Positions 11,035 to 23,453 are shown, counted from the stretch's first letter. The stretch is 54,951 nt of DNA from Polychytrium aggregatum (GCF_025602895.1 NW_026516408.1:1-54951), one strand, 5' to 3'. Made by a program: numbers and translations. The notes: generated by a model not told the origin, from the sequence alone.

Positions 11035-14000
11035 TCACGATTGCTTGAGCTTTGCTTGGATTTGGTCGCCGTCCTCCATATCTAGGTCCTGGGCACTTTG
11101 CTCGTCGTCGATTAGGTCGCCGTCAAAGTACAGCCGGACATTGTCCTCGGACCCTTGGACTTTCTCGGCACACTTTTTCTTGATCTGGGCGAGGGGCGTT
11201 GTCTGTGCTCGTCCCATTACGGAGCAGGTGGCCGATGCATCCGAACGCAGTCGAGTTCGTCGTGACATGGCCGTTCGCGACCGTTAGTACAAACATGAGT
11301 CCAAAAGCATCCACCTCACCCTTCATCCAGCATTCGTCTGGCACTCATCCACCGTTCATCCAATAGCAGTCAACAGCAGCCTCCTGCATTTGTGCCTTCG
11401 TCTCTGTCTCCGTTCCGCTGCCACTCTTACCGTTTTGATTTTCAACTTGAATTCCTCCAGCTTGGTGATCCCGCCAACTGCGAGTTGGAAAACCACCTTG
11501 ATGGTGATTCGCTGCTCCGAGTCGGCCTGGCTCGCAAAGGTCGCTTGGATAACGTCCTCGTCTTCCATGGCGAGAGTCAAGGCGTTGTCGCCTTCGGACA
11601 CGCCCTCGCCATCAAAGGTAAGCACGATAAGCTCCTCGTCGACACCGGTCTTTTCGGCGCATCGCTTTTTCAGCGTGATCAATGGTGTTGTCTGCAAAAC
11701 GCACAATGCACGAATGAGATTTTCATACAGCTCGGTTTGCATATAGCACGGTTCGCATCATGCAGCTGTCGAAGAAACATCCAGGAAGCCGGTGCAACGA
11801 CTCCGGTTCCCACTTGATGCCGACCAAACCGAAGGAGCACGCCGTCTGCACAAACCTTCCTGATCTTGACTTTGAGCTCCTCAATCTTGTCGCTGTCCTC
11901 GCCTTTGCGGATCAGCACCTTCAGAATAATACGTTCCTCCTCGGCGGCATCCTCTTGCAGATCGAAGCCATCGCGGGCGTCCGTTTCTTTGTCTTGCTCC
12001 GCAATTGCCGCCGCTGCTTCGTTGAGCTGCTCGGTCAGGGTGCGTTGAGAAGCTTCTCGCTCGGTTTGTTTGAAGGTCATGATGGCATGGTGATCTGCCA
12101 GCCTCCATCCCTCTGGAGCATTCACGTTTTGCGTGAGTCGCTGCGAGATCTGCCTCGATTTGGGTATGCTCGATACCCCTGTGCCTCAGATGTACTGCAG
12201 CGGCTTACCGACACGGACGACGCCATCCCTTTGGATGCTCTTGACGGTGCTGTGCATCGACAGCTTGATGCCCTTGGACTCGAGGTGAATACTCTCTCCC
12301 TGGGATAGCGGAATCCTCTTGGGCAGCTCAAGCTCGCGAAAACGGGACCACCGCCCATCCTGTCGCAGGATTGGGTAAAAAGCGGTTAGGGACATATCGC
12401 TGCGGGGGGGGGCGTCCACTGGGGCGAAACCAGAGATCATGTGCTGCTGCCAGCCAGAAGCTCTGAGAATCATGCACTTGCCTTGGTTAGATCTTTGAAT
12501 ACCAAAACAGTGCTTGAGATTGTTCCACCTTGATGACTGAACCACGTCAGGTGAACATCGAGTTGCTCGATCTCGGGCTCGTCGAGCAGTGTTTCAGGGA
12601 GCGAAAATGACATATTGGACGGCGAGAGTGGTGCAAATGGAGCGTCGGCTTCGCTCAGAGTTGGAGAGCCCATCGAAAGCAACCGAAAGTCGGCCGGCCC
12701 GGTCGGCTCGGGCGATACGAATGGCCTAGAGCATTGGTGGTTGAGGCCATCCCAAAACGAGGGCGATTAGATCCGTGCGTACGGACGCTAACTACCGCCG
12801 GTGCCGTCAATTGACGATAGTGCTGCCACAGAAGCAAACTAACCGAGGCCGAGGAAGGGCCCGCGGGATGTCGTCGTCGTCCGAGTCGTCGATCACCACA
12901 GCTTCGGCAACCGGCACGGCCTGGGAGCTGAACGAGATGGATCAGACCATTCCAAGTCAGTTACGGCCTACAAATACGCTCTTCCAGACCCGCCGGGCAC
13001 ATCCATAGCCGAGCTGACACTTGCAGCTTGGCTTGGCTTTGCTGGCCCGATTTCCACCGATAGAGGCTCCTGCAGCTCCAGCATCCATAAACCCTCCAAC
13101 CTTGTCGGCGTCGCCTTGATACTAAAGTCCGAGTCCTCGTCACTCGACAGATCTGATGCTTGGGCTCTGAAGACTTTTCGAGGCGGCGATAGGTCATACT
13201 GATTGATCGAATGGGGAGCCAGGTCAATCCAGCAGCAGGCAAGACGGCGGGTATGGAAATGGCCAAAGATGCAGGCCGCCTTTGGCATCGGCCGGGATAC
13301 TCACATTTTTTTGTGGCCGTCCCCGCTTCTTTCCCGAGCGCACAGACTCGACAGACGACGAGTCGATCGAGAGCGAGATAATGCTTGGCTGGGCTGTTCG
13401 CAGATTCCATGCAAGCGGTCGGCTTTAAGTGTGCTGCCTGTGCTGCCTATCCCGAGCACGGCCCTCCCCAAGCACCCGCTCAGGCAGCTGGATCGATGGA
13501 GATTGATACTCACACGGAATCGTCTGGCTGCTCGATGGCTTCTGGAATAGGATATCGTCGTCCGAGTCTGCCGTCAGAAACGAATCGGCTCCGCTAAAGG
13601 CCCGAGGCAGCGCTATGGTTCGGCCGGGTACCCGGTTTGGGCGGTGCTGTTTCTTCAGACTCTGGACCAATTCGTCGTCGTCAATGTCGCTCACAGCCTG
13701 CTCCGACGTCGACTCTTGTCCCTGACCCGGTCCTTTTGATGCAGTCTTTCCATATCGGATCCGTTGAGCCGATCCGGTTGACGATTGCGATGTGCTGATC
13801 GAACCTGGAGCCGGAGCTAGAACTGAGACCGGAGCTGGAGCTGAGACCGGAGCTGGAGCCGGAGCTGAGGCCGGAGACAGTGCTAGGACCAGAGCTTGCG
13901 CTATCGATGGAATCGGGGCTGGAGCTGGGGTCGAGGGCCGGACGTCTTGTGTTGACTTGGTCGGATTGGATCCGTGACTGGGATCTGCGTCCTGCTCGCT

Positions 14001-14078
14001 GTCGCTGTCGTCGATGACAAAGACGGTGGGAGCAGCCTGCTGGCTCCTCGAAGCCGTGCTTGCTTTTGGTCGACCCAT
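11035..14078 (-). CDS. Esc2/Rad60/NIP45-like protein with two C-terminal SUMO-like domains
   Basis: Members of this family use tandem SUMO-like domains to link the SUMO machinery (Ubc9, Slx5/8, Smc5/6) to replication-fork repair. Nine exons (13514-14078, 13305-13393, 13102-13198, 12844-12927, 12482-12725, 12209-12359, 11857-12093, 11431-11691, 11035-11202) sum to 1896 nt, in frame, 631 residues. SUMO-like domain 1 is about residues 464-545 and domain 2 about 550-631; both share an exon start reading TTPL and the pattern LKKRCAEK / IKKKCAEK, so the two C-terminal exons look duplicated. Upstream are two probable SUMO-interacting motifs (VFVIDDSDSE near residue 20; VVIDDSDDDD near 262), a Pro/Ala repeat and an AT-hook-like KKRGRPQK near residue 210. 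The junction 12482/12359 uses a GC donor. Fungal Esc2 versus Rad60 cannot be decided by eye. Confidence 0.85.
13795..13880. repeat. Coding minisatellite, Pro/Ala-rich
   Basis: Degenerate copies of GGAGCTGGAGC and GAGACCGGAGCTG units inside exon 1 of the Esc2-like gene. On the coding strand they give a run of alternating Ala, Pro, Val and Ser. Confidence 0.8.
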
Positions 14079-14441
14079 ATATGCGCAATGCTGTGGATGG
14101 ATGCGATCCGGGTCGGTCCTGAGAAGGGAGCGCGGCTGTGAACTCGGCCCTGGCGAGAAAGCCGATGCAAGTCTGACCAGATCCTGCTCCAGAATCAGCG
14201 CCCTCGCGCCATTGGCCGCTCTTCCTCCCAGGCCCTGCCAAACCTGGCCGCCGCAGCTGCATGCCCTCACACCCAATATACTGGCGAGCCCAGCACACTT
14301 CTGTCCGTGAGCGCCGTTGCAGCCACAGACGAATGGACAAATTATAACGAGGGTGCATTGGACGGATATCGAGACGATGAATATATGCTCAGGACCAGAA
14401 ACAGCAGACGCTAGTCCCCAACCGGGCCGAGTGTATCATCT
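14079..14441. promoter_or_regulatory. Upstream region of the Esc2-like gene / 3' end of TEL2
   Basis: This 363-base gap lies between two minus-strand genes in the same orientation, so it should combine the TEL2 3' UTR with the Esc2-like promoter. No motif or gene recognised. Confidence 0.5.
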
Positions 14442-17400
14442 TCAGTACCCGATTGTGTTTCGCAGCTCGAGTGTCTCCGTCAGCCTTTCGACAATGCCGA
14501 CACAAAGTTCCATATTCTTCTGGTCGGTTTCCGCCATGCCTAGATCTGTGCGTGGGAGTAATATCAGCACAGTTGCAGCAATAGCCCGTCAACGACAGGG
14601 CCAGGCAGACTGGACAATTCATCAACCAGACTTGCGGCTGAATCGCATCGACAGCACCAACCCACAGCTTGGCCAGTCAAAGCCCGACTCGCGGACCGCC
14701 ATCCGAACCTACCAACGATCAGTTGGCGCATTTCGTCTGCTTCGCTGTAAAACTCAGACATGAAGACTCCCGGCGACAGAACGGATACGACTATGGACAT
14801 TCCAAACAGCCAGGCTGATCTGACGCTGGACACTTGGACCAGTGTCGTGAACCGCATGTAGTTCAGAAATCCATAGTATTCGCGCACCATCCGTCGGAGC
14901 GACGGTGTGTTGACTGGGAAAGCAAGATAATGTCGATGCTGTCAACCAACGCACTGATCTATCCTCAGATGTATGCAAGATATCGCCCTCGACTTACCAG
15001 CACAATACAGGATGAGACCCAGGGCCGTGATATACTTTTCCAGCACGTAGGTCACGTCGCTGTTCATCATGCGATGGCTCCTACACGTTCGCATCGCAGA
15101 ATGAGTCGCCAAAGGCACAGCAAGTCATTGCGGGATTCAGAACGAAAATATGTCTGATACTCACTCGGTAGAGGCAAATCGCCCAATAAGCGGGAAGAAA
15201 AAGTACCCTGCAACCTGACTGAACCGGTTCTTCTGTGTGGTTGGCTTTGGGACGACCAGTTTCTTGGATCGCCTGTTCACCTTCGGGTTGCTGTTAGCGA
15301 CCGACTGCAGGGCATCCCCAGAGAGCTCGTATTCGTTCTGGTCAAGTAAAAGAGCCGCGTGGGATGAGCACATATTTGCTGATACATCATATTGCGCGCA
15401 GGTCAAGCATAGGAACCTGTTCTGCTGGGCCGTACCGGCGGCATAACCACAATCGCACTGAGCTTCTGGGCAGCGATGACGAGTGCCGTCAAAACATCCA
15501 TACGCTGGCGGACGCTCATATTCCGGTCATAGAACTGATCAATCAAATACCTGCCAGCGCGCATCGAACTGGTTAGCAAATAATCCATCAGAAGCAGAGA
15601 TCTCACATGCCAGCGGTAGCTTCATGCAGCATTGGGTGGTGCGGCCAGCTCTCCAGGATCCACCAAAGCCTCGTTCACATTGTCAACTGCGATACATACG
15701 CAGACACCGTGCGAGGCGCGCGGGAAAGGATCTCGCTCAGGGCCTCCATCCGCAGCTTCTCAAAGTTGTCGAGATCGTAATTATCTTGCAGTCGGAACAA
15801 GCTATCGGCGACGGTGTAGCTCCACTCGTCTTCAAGGGGACATGTACGCAGGATATCACAACGTGAGATGCGGAGTCTCAGGCTCACAGACGGATCGCCC
15901 GAACGAAGACAGAGCCCCATACCGATTGCATGCTCTCCGGCATTGTTGATCACACGGACAGCCTCGCCAAGGGCGACTTCGAGAGTCATCGGATCGTCTT
16001 CTTTCTTGATGCCGGTAACCAGTTCGGCAAGGAATCTATCGGCGCACAGGGGATGAGATACCAAGTCGAGGATCCGTATCAAACACATGTGCTACGGGAA
16101 AGCGCTTACACTGGCGGTTTGATGTTGTTCTTGTGCTTCTGATCGTCGATATGGTACGGCACCAAGTCGCCATCCTCGTCGTCGCTGTCTGCATCAGCAC
16201 TCTCGTCCGTGTCAGAGTCCTGGGCATCTGAATAGGTATGGAAGATGCGGGCCAAAATGTAATCAGTACACAGGCCGTATGGCTGTGTGTATATGGCCGA
16301 GCAGGGCACTGGCGTATGGCCAGCTCGAATGTCTGAGTTGTGTTGACCAAACTCACCGCGAGCTCCAAACGAGTAAAAGTTGATGACCTCGTCTGGATCG
16401 TCGAGCTGTTCTTCTTGACCATCTTCTGCCAGAATCGATGATGGGCCATCGCCAGATTCTCCAGCTTCGCGAGCGCGGGAGTCTTGGGACGCATATCCAC
16501 AGCGCAAACATCACACGATTCGCATGAGCTTGGCATACGCAGCCCAGATGCGCTCAGCAAGCGGCCGGGAACGGTTGGCTTGATATAGCACATACCAGAT
16601 TCAATCGGCTTGTCGGATGGGACGGGAGTCGATGGTGTCGGCGCATGTTCTTTTGACAACGCCCCAGTGCGAGTGGTAAGGCTACGCATGAGCCGGCTCT
16701 CTGCAGTTTCCTCCAAACCAAACTCGAGTTTGGATTCAGGCTGGGCCAGACCGGCGAAGCACTCGGCCGTCACCTGTCGAACGGAGAGCGGCCGTGTCAG
16801 AGTTGTTTTGCCCATTAACTTTCGCGACGAACACGACACTGCGCCCTCTGGAGTCCAACTCACCAATCCCATGACTCGGACTTCGGGCACAGAGCTGTCC
16901 ATATAGGGCCGCATGCCGGAGATAAATTTCGCAGGAAGCCCGGAGAGGTTCAGCGCCTCGGTAGAGATATAGGCAAGGCAGACCAGGATGCCATACGTGA
17001 CATCTGGCAAAAGTAACGATGGTACACTGGTGAGAAGCCCTGCTCTGCTGGAACGCCGTGCACCAGTCACATCCTCACAGGCGATTGAGGCGAGCGTTTG
17101 CTTAGCTTTGCGGGAAGTACATTTGTGCTGTTCCAGATTGGCGAAGCGGATAAACGTGGGATCTACCCATACTTCCATGAGATGGTCGAGGGCCTTGACG
17201 ACCGAAATGTCTGGTTGTGTTTGCGCAAGCGGCAGGCAATCAGGGCCAGAATCAGCACAGTCGATCTGGATCACGTCAAAGCAAACACTCTCGCTGGGCC
17301 AATGCGGGGCTTCTGGTTTCTCACCCGATTGCTGGCGCTCGAGGCTGAACATGCATATCAGCGTCTTCAAGATATCGATGTGGAAGTACCGCACGACCAG

Positions 17401-18758
17401 CAGTTGGTGCAGAAAGACGTTCGCCGCAAGCTCGTTCTCGTTTGCCAGCTGTCCAAAGAGTGTGGACATGATCTCGCCAGATTCCTCGATCGTGTCTGAA
17501 GCAACAGAGTTGATATATCGTCAGAAACGAGCGGATAGAATAGGTCTCTGCCAATAGAGGGCGAGATCGGGCTTACTCTGCGATTTCCGGAGGTGGTGCA
17601 GGAGGCCCACCGCAAACTGCTCGAGCTCGCGCGAGGACATTTCGTTCAAGATATGCCTCCAAAAGGCAGCACTATTGCTGCTCACACTTGAAGGTTTGGC
17701 ACCCGAGAAGCATCCGGCTATCAGAGAGTCTGTCGGAGAGCAAGTCCAAGATATGGTCAGAGCCGAGAACAGCTTGCGGTTCAGCCCGATTGCTCCTGGG
17801 CATGAGGGCTGGCTTCAGGACAGACCTAGATGGCCAACTCGAGCTGTCTTGGTGATTACTGAGCATATTCGCTTGACAGCACTCGTGCTCAGGGGCTGTG
17901 TCGAGAACTGCTTCACAGCACTGGCGATCTCGGCTCCAGCCCGAGTAAAGTATGCCCTGTGTAAAACAGACAAGTGGTGAGCCTGGAATGCAAAGAACAG
18001 AAGCAAGATTGGCGGTCCTGGTCACTGGTAAGCTCCCATCCCTCCAGCAGCCAATGAGACACCCAAGTCGCTGGGACTGACGCTCGGTCGAGACGAGCAT
18101 ACCCTGGCAGAAAGAAACTCGGGGTTCTGGAGCCAAAGGAATTGGCCATGCGATCCGGGAGGGAGCAGTAGAGAGACAGGATGTGTGCATGACTTCCTTC
18201 GTAATCTGAGACGGCCTCATCGATCTCGGAGATGCTGATGAACGATGCCAGAGGATAGCAACTCAGCAGCCGCTGGAGAAGCCGGGTCGCTGTCTGCACT
18301 GAAAATGAGTGTGCCGGCACCGCACCCCGCTGGAGGATATGATTGCAGATCACCGAGAAGGACACATCGATGTGCTTGGCCAGCAAGAAGTAGGCGTCGT
18401 AGTAGCCCTGTAGCTCGTCGCTGGAGAGCAGGGGCACCCAGTTGACCGAAACGATCTTGAGGAGAAAAGGTAGATGGGTTTGCAGGAAAAAGGATCGATC
18501 CAAATGCGTCCAGGGCTGGGTGGGGCTGCCCAAGGTTTCGTCATGAGAGCCGATGGCCGAGTCAAGGCGAGCAAGCTCCTCGGCGGCCTCGGTCAGCTTG
18601 AAGATCCGAGCAAGGGGGGCGAGGAGGGCTCGCTTGACGACGAGGATCCTGCTGGCATCGGCGCTGGTATCAGAGAGAAGGGCGTGCAGTCGCTGGAGGG
18701 TCCGGAGGCTGTCGCTGTGCCGATCCTGGCTGGCTGGCTCGCTCGGATATGTGCTCAT
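14442..18758 (-). CDS. TEL2: Telomere length regulation protein TEL2 (TELO2), TTT complex
   Basis: TEL2 with TTI1 and TTI2 is the co-chaperone that matures PI3K-like kinases (TOR, ATM, ATR, DNA-PK type). Minus-strand pieces match the family in order: an N-terminal helical region with HLDRSFFLQTHLPFLLKI; the middle segment ending PEVRVMGLV; LFRLQDNYDLDNFEKLRMEA; YLIDQFYDRNMSVRQRMDVL; the hallmark RFSQVAGYFFFPLIGRF; and a last helix beginning VDLGMAETDQKNMELCVGI. The last junction (exon ending RQLIV joined to DLGMAE) is in frame and stops at 14442. The gene is split by many short introns; I did not fix every boundary. I chose MSTYPSEP (18758) as start; MTMLEHP about 80 bases further out is in frame too. 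The downstream same-strand neighbour is the Esc2-like gene. Confidence 0.87.
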
Positions 18759-19001
18759 GGCGGGCGCTGGCTCAGGACGAAAGCAAACCGGGGCTGTCTG
18801 GGGCCAGGATGTGGCTGGATGCTCGAGCATGGTCATGTGAATGTCACTGGATACTGAGCTGACTTTGGGAATGCCTCGTGGGGCAAGGGAAGCATGTCCA
18901 TCGAACCAGCTAGCTATCCAGATGGTCAAATATTGATTGTGCCTCAATATCGGCTCAACGACAAGCGGTGTGCATTCGCCTCCTCCACTGCGAACACCTG
19001 G

Positions 19002-20257
19002 TCACAGAGTCGAGTTGAAAAACCGATGGACATCCTTGGCGCGATGGATCGTGAGTGAGCAGTCTTGGAGCTGGCCGACGGAAGCATTCGATATCTCTCG
19101 GAGAGTCGGCATCGTTTCCTGGATCACCCAGCACTCTGGCGAGAGGTACCAGCATCAGAATTATAGGGCCGGCGATGGAATGCGGCGCAGTGTGCGCACC
19201 ATGTGAACTGAGGGGCCCGAGCTGCTCGTATGCATTATGGAGGACTTGAGTCCAGGTGTGCTATGGAGTGCTTGGTCAGCCAGCATCTCAGCCACAAGCA
19301 CAGCGCTAGTGACGGCAGCAGCCGCATTCTTGGACAATATGGCCAATGCTTGAGGGAGTTACCGCATACCTGCTCTTGGATGCTGGGCAGTAGCGGCGCA
19401 AGCTGCGAGACAGTCAGCAGCCAAATAGGTACATAGGAAAGCTACCTCTGGACACTCCTTACCTCGTCTTGGATCTTCATCCAGTCCCCATCTGCATATT
19501 GTGGATCAACAAATACGTTCCGGAGCAAACCCTCAAACTGGGCCTTGGATACCACGGGTAGGACGCAAGGGGGCCTGATATAATGGTGCTGCTGAAGGCT
19601 GTTCTGAATGTGGCAAAGCAACGATGCGGCGCCAGCACCCACGGCCTCTGGGATATGCACTGCCAGGAAGACCCTGTGCTCGATTCGCTGGAGCTGGTGG
19701 ATTCTGATCGTAGATGCAACTGCAAAGTATCAATCGAGCTGTGTGTCCCATGAGGCATCGTCAACGGCCGTCGCGGACTGATCAGGGCACTTGCCTTTCG
19801 GAGAGAGATGAGCCAATCTGCATCAGCTGCTCGTTTGCCAGCTGCTCGGCCTCCAAACATATGAGGGAGATGAGCAGCTTTGGACAGAGCACATCCTGAG
19901 TCACCAAGCGACGCATCAGTTATATCCCGTATCAGCGAAAGTCCAGCGCACTTGCACCGCTTTCGAGCCATTGCGAATCGAGTCGCGGGCCTACCGCCGG
20001 ACAGTGAGGCGAGTAATCCATCCCTGCAGCCAGAACATCGAATCAGTGTCTCGCAACGACCATGCACACCCAAGAACTGGCGGCGTCTCACTCGGAGAGC
20101 GCTGAAAACTCGCACCAGTACCTCGTATTCGAAAGCCCTGGTGCATGTCGGTCAAGGCACTCCAGACACTTGAGTCTTCGACGATGGACTTTCGGTAGAG
20201 CAGGGGAAGCACCCCGCCCGTACGGCTCGGAGTCAGCTGCAGGCTGCGAGTGTCCAT
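19002..20257 (-). CDS. Unrecognised conserved-looking helical protein, 244 residues
   Basis: I do not recognise this protein. Seven exons (20122-20257, 19995-20023, 19795-19895, 19463-19703, 19370-19402, 19200-19260, 19002-19135) sum to 735 nt and keep frame throughout, strong evidence for a real gene. It starts MDTRSLQLTPSRTGG, has predicted helical stretches such as LLISLICLEAEQLANEQL and LRNVFVDPQYADGDW, and ends FFNSTL. It has no signal peptide, membrane span or zinc motif. The exon ending at 19795 must use a GC donor (GCAAGT) to stay in frame. An in-frame stop lies just upstream of the start, and only about 130 bases separate it from the MetRS stop, so transcription may begin inside or right after that gene. 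An armadillo-type scaffold is a guess only. Confidence 0.6.
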
Positions 20258-20390
20258 TTGCCGGCACCCGGGGTCAAGATGGGGCACAACGACAGTTGCC
20301 AGAGATTTCGGTGTATTGAGTCATCGGCGCACGTCATCGCTGCGACAACAGCGCATGGGCCCGCCAATGGGCTTTCGTTCGTCTGACTTG

Positions 20391-23013
20391 TCACTTCTCT
20401 CGTGGGAACAACGGTGAGGCCCGTTCGATTGGAATCTCGGCCGGATGGTCATGGCCCGACTCTCTCCATCGCTTACCAACGCCACAGTTCGCCCATCCGC
20501 GTTCGGTTGCATCGACTTTGAGGGCATCCAAAATCTGCGAGCCTTTCGTGGGCATGAATGGCTGTACCATGATGCCAATGTTGCGGAGCCCTTCAAAGGT
20601 ATAGTAGAGGATGTGCCGGAGATGCTGCTCGGACTCGGGCGTCTTGGCCTTGGCAACCTTCCAGGGAGTGCTGCGGTCCCAAAAATGATTGACCTGCGCA
20701 ATCAACTGGTTGACAGCATCAAGGGCCTTGGGGAAAGCAACATCATCCATACTCTTGTTGAAGATCAACCTGGCCTCCTCGATCGCATCGATAAGCTGCT
20801 GCTCCGATGCATCTGGGTCGACATCGACTGATGCGCGGGTGGGGATTGCCATCCAAATGTTCGTTTTGGGGGTCATTGCTCTCATCATCAGGTTGCCGAG
20901 CCCGTTAGCGAGGCTGTTGTAGGTCGCCTCGAGGGCGGTTTCGTCAAACACTGTGCACATCAAAAACATTAGAGTGAGCATTTATGGCAACCGGGGTCCT
21001 ATTCATAGCGTCATGCTGCGATTTCGACGCACGCCGCAGGCAGTGCAACTCGGCTCGCCAGCCTCACAGACACTCACGGACTTACCGCTGTCGTTTTCAA
21101 TGCTGCCGATCTGCATAAGATAGAATCGGGTAGGGTCGACGCCGTATTTTTCCGTCATCTTCACGGGATCGACGACGTTGCCGAGGCTCTTGGACATTTT
21201 TTGGCTGCCGACAATCCAGTGGGCATGCGAAACAATGCGCTTTGGCAGAGGTAGGTCTGCTGCCATGAGGAACGCTGGCCAGTAGATTGCGTGGAATTTG
21301 ATAATGTCCTTTCCGACAACGTGGACTGTCGGGGGCCACATTCGATCATCCGTGCTTGCCGTTGAGGCCCATGGATATCCCGCGACAGTGAGGTAGTTGG
21401 TCAGAGCATCCAGCCAGACGTAGACAACATGGTCGGGGTCGTTCGGGACAGAGATGCCCCACTGCAGCTTGCTCCGCAGCCTTGAGACACTCAGGTCAGG
21501 TAGGCCGTCTTTGGATTCGAGGATACTCATGATGATGTTATACTGCGACGATGGGACAATGACTGCAAGAGCATCGGTATCGGTTTCCTCGAGTTTGCCA
21601 AGCAGAAGGGGTTTCCAGCGCCGCTGTGTGCATGAGATGCCCCCACGATTGCCAGATGATCGGTGGGAAGGGACGACTCGAAGGCTGTGGGAGCATCCGG
21701 AAAGTCGAGTCCCGACATTGATGAGTAGTAGGGAATCAGACATACCTGACGGATCCTGCTTCATCCATGCGATCAGCTTCTCTCGGAACTCGCTGAGCCT
21801 GAACTTGTAGTTTTCCTCGCGGGTCCATTCGACATCCTTTCCGCTCTCTTTCGAGATCTATCGGCATGATTGTTAGACCGATGCTGAGCGCAACTGATGC
21901 TGCAGGCAACATGGCCGCCATCCACCGACCTCGTCGTGTATCCCCGGCTCTACCCGACGACATCTGCGAGATTGCAACGAACACACATACCATCTTCTTC
22001 TTGCCGTGTGCGTCAGTGGCCTCCTCGACTTGATTCTCTGGATAGAATGTTTCGTCGGAGACACAGTACCATCCTTCGTGGTGGCCTTTGTAGATGTATC
22101 CGTTGTCGTAGAGCACCGTCTAGAGATGCATTTGGGTTTCATGGAACCAACCGACACACCAGCAAACATTGAGCATCGAGCATCGATCCGGAAGTAAGCC
22201 AAAGAGCATATGGATCAACTTGGTGGCCGCCATCTGCTCATACATGGCCGCTCGTACGAAGCTCGGGTATCGAACTTACCCAGAGATGCTGCACAGCACG
22301 GACGTGCCGTTCCTCGGTCGTGCGGATGTAGTCCGTGTACGAGACACTTGATCGGTCAAAGAGTCGTTGGAACCTGGTGGAGATTTGGTCGCAGAACTGT
22401 TGCGGACTGGTGCCCGCCTTGGCCGCAGCTTGCTGGATCTGCAGTCGGCATAGCGGTAATGAGCGATCAGCATGTCGATTTCATCCAAAGACGGCAGCGT
22501 AAGCATTTCCGTTGACTTTGCGGCCGAGAACAACGAGTCATGGCCCGCTCTGGATGATCGACTGCCAAACGATGACGCAGATTCACATCTTGGTGTCCAA
22601 CCTTGAGTCCGTGCTCGTCTGTGCCGGTGCTGTAGATTGTGCTGACACCTTTGAGCTCGCTGTACCGCTTGATGGTGTCGGCAAGGACGGTGGTGTAGAG
22701 ATGGCCAATGTGGGGATCTGGATGAGGACCGGATATACTGGTGAGGACGAGATCGGTTCAAGTTGCGAGCAACAGCAAGTCACTGAAGATGATGCGGCGG
22801 AAGAGAGCAGGATCCATCGAGGGAGGATGCTTGCGTAATGCGGACAGAGGCCGCCGAACGGCAGCATGGCCGACCTGCATTCACGTAATAGATGGGCGAG
22901 GTGACGAAGCCATAGGACGCCAGCGACGATTGGCTTGTTGACAACAGACGAGCTGCACCGTTGCGGCCGGTCAGCGACTGTAGAGATCTTCGAGCAAATG
23001 CAATGGAGAGCAT
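20391..23013 (-). CDS. MSM1: Mitochondrial methionyl-tRNA synthetase
   Basis: It charges mitochondrial initiator and elongator tRNA with methionine. Class I signatures are present: HIGH within [19 protein letters not shown], the [10 protein letters not shown] block, and KMSKS within [16 protein letters not shown]. The anticodon-binding helical domain follows, and the protein ends ASPLFPREK at 20391, matching the LFPR ending common in this family. The N-terminus ([16 protein letters not shown]...) is Arg/Ser/Leu-rich with no acidic residue, as expected of a mitochondrial targeting peptide; this separates it from the cytosolic enzyme. The gene is interrupted by several short introns that I did not fully place. 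It is divergent from TFIIE-alpha, 440 bp away. Confidence 0.92.
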
Positions 23014-23453
23014 GATGTGCGGGCCGCAGGCAGAGGAAGCGACGATCTGTCTGGGATCAGGGATCTGTCAGGGATCAGGGATCTGTCAGGGATCTGGCAG
23101 ATGCGGGACGAACCAGGACCGGTCGGCGCAATGACCAGAATGCGTTCTCGATCCATGTCCGTGCTCTGGCCAGAGCCTCGTTCCTCCATCGCAGCTGCTA
23201 TCGCAAAGCCGCACTTCATCCGGGACTGTGCAAGAAAGGGATGGCATCGGAATCCAGAATCGCAATGCCCCTGCAGCTGCCGCATGGATGCGTTATCCCG
23301 GCTGTGAACGAAGCTATCGTTTGATGCTCTCTCTCTCGCCTGGTGCTCTCGCCATCCGAGGAGACGCCGAGAGCGCGGATATGCTGAACCACCGACCCAA
23401 GATCAGTCTCCATCCTGCTCCATCGCCGATCGCACTGGACCGACGAACCCGCG
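23014..23453. promoter_or_regulatory. Divergent promoter region MSM1 / TFIIE-alpha
   Basis: A 440-bp gap between two outward-reading genes. It holds a GGGATCAGGGATCTGTCA repeat at 23043-23100 close to the MSM1 start. No TATA box or clear activator site was recognised. Confidence 0.55.
23043..23100. repeat. 18-bp tandem repeat GGGATCAGGGATCTGTCA
   Basis: Two full and one partial copy of an 18-bp unit, itself built from GGGATC/GGGATCTG halves, about 30-90 bp upstream of the MSM1 ATG. Confidence 0.85.

Noticed and set aside
19002..20257. Orphan protein as a FIRRM/C1orf112 (FIGNL1 partner) homologue
   Set aside because: A weak resemblance exists only in the last 45 residues (WVIQETMPTLREISNAS) and the protein is under a third of FIRRM length; by eye this is not enough.
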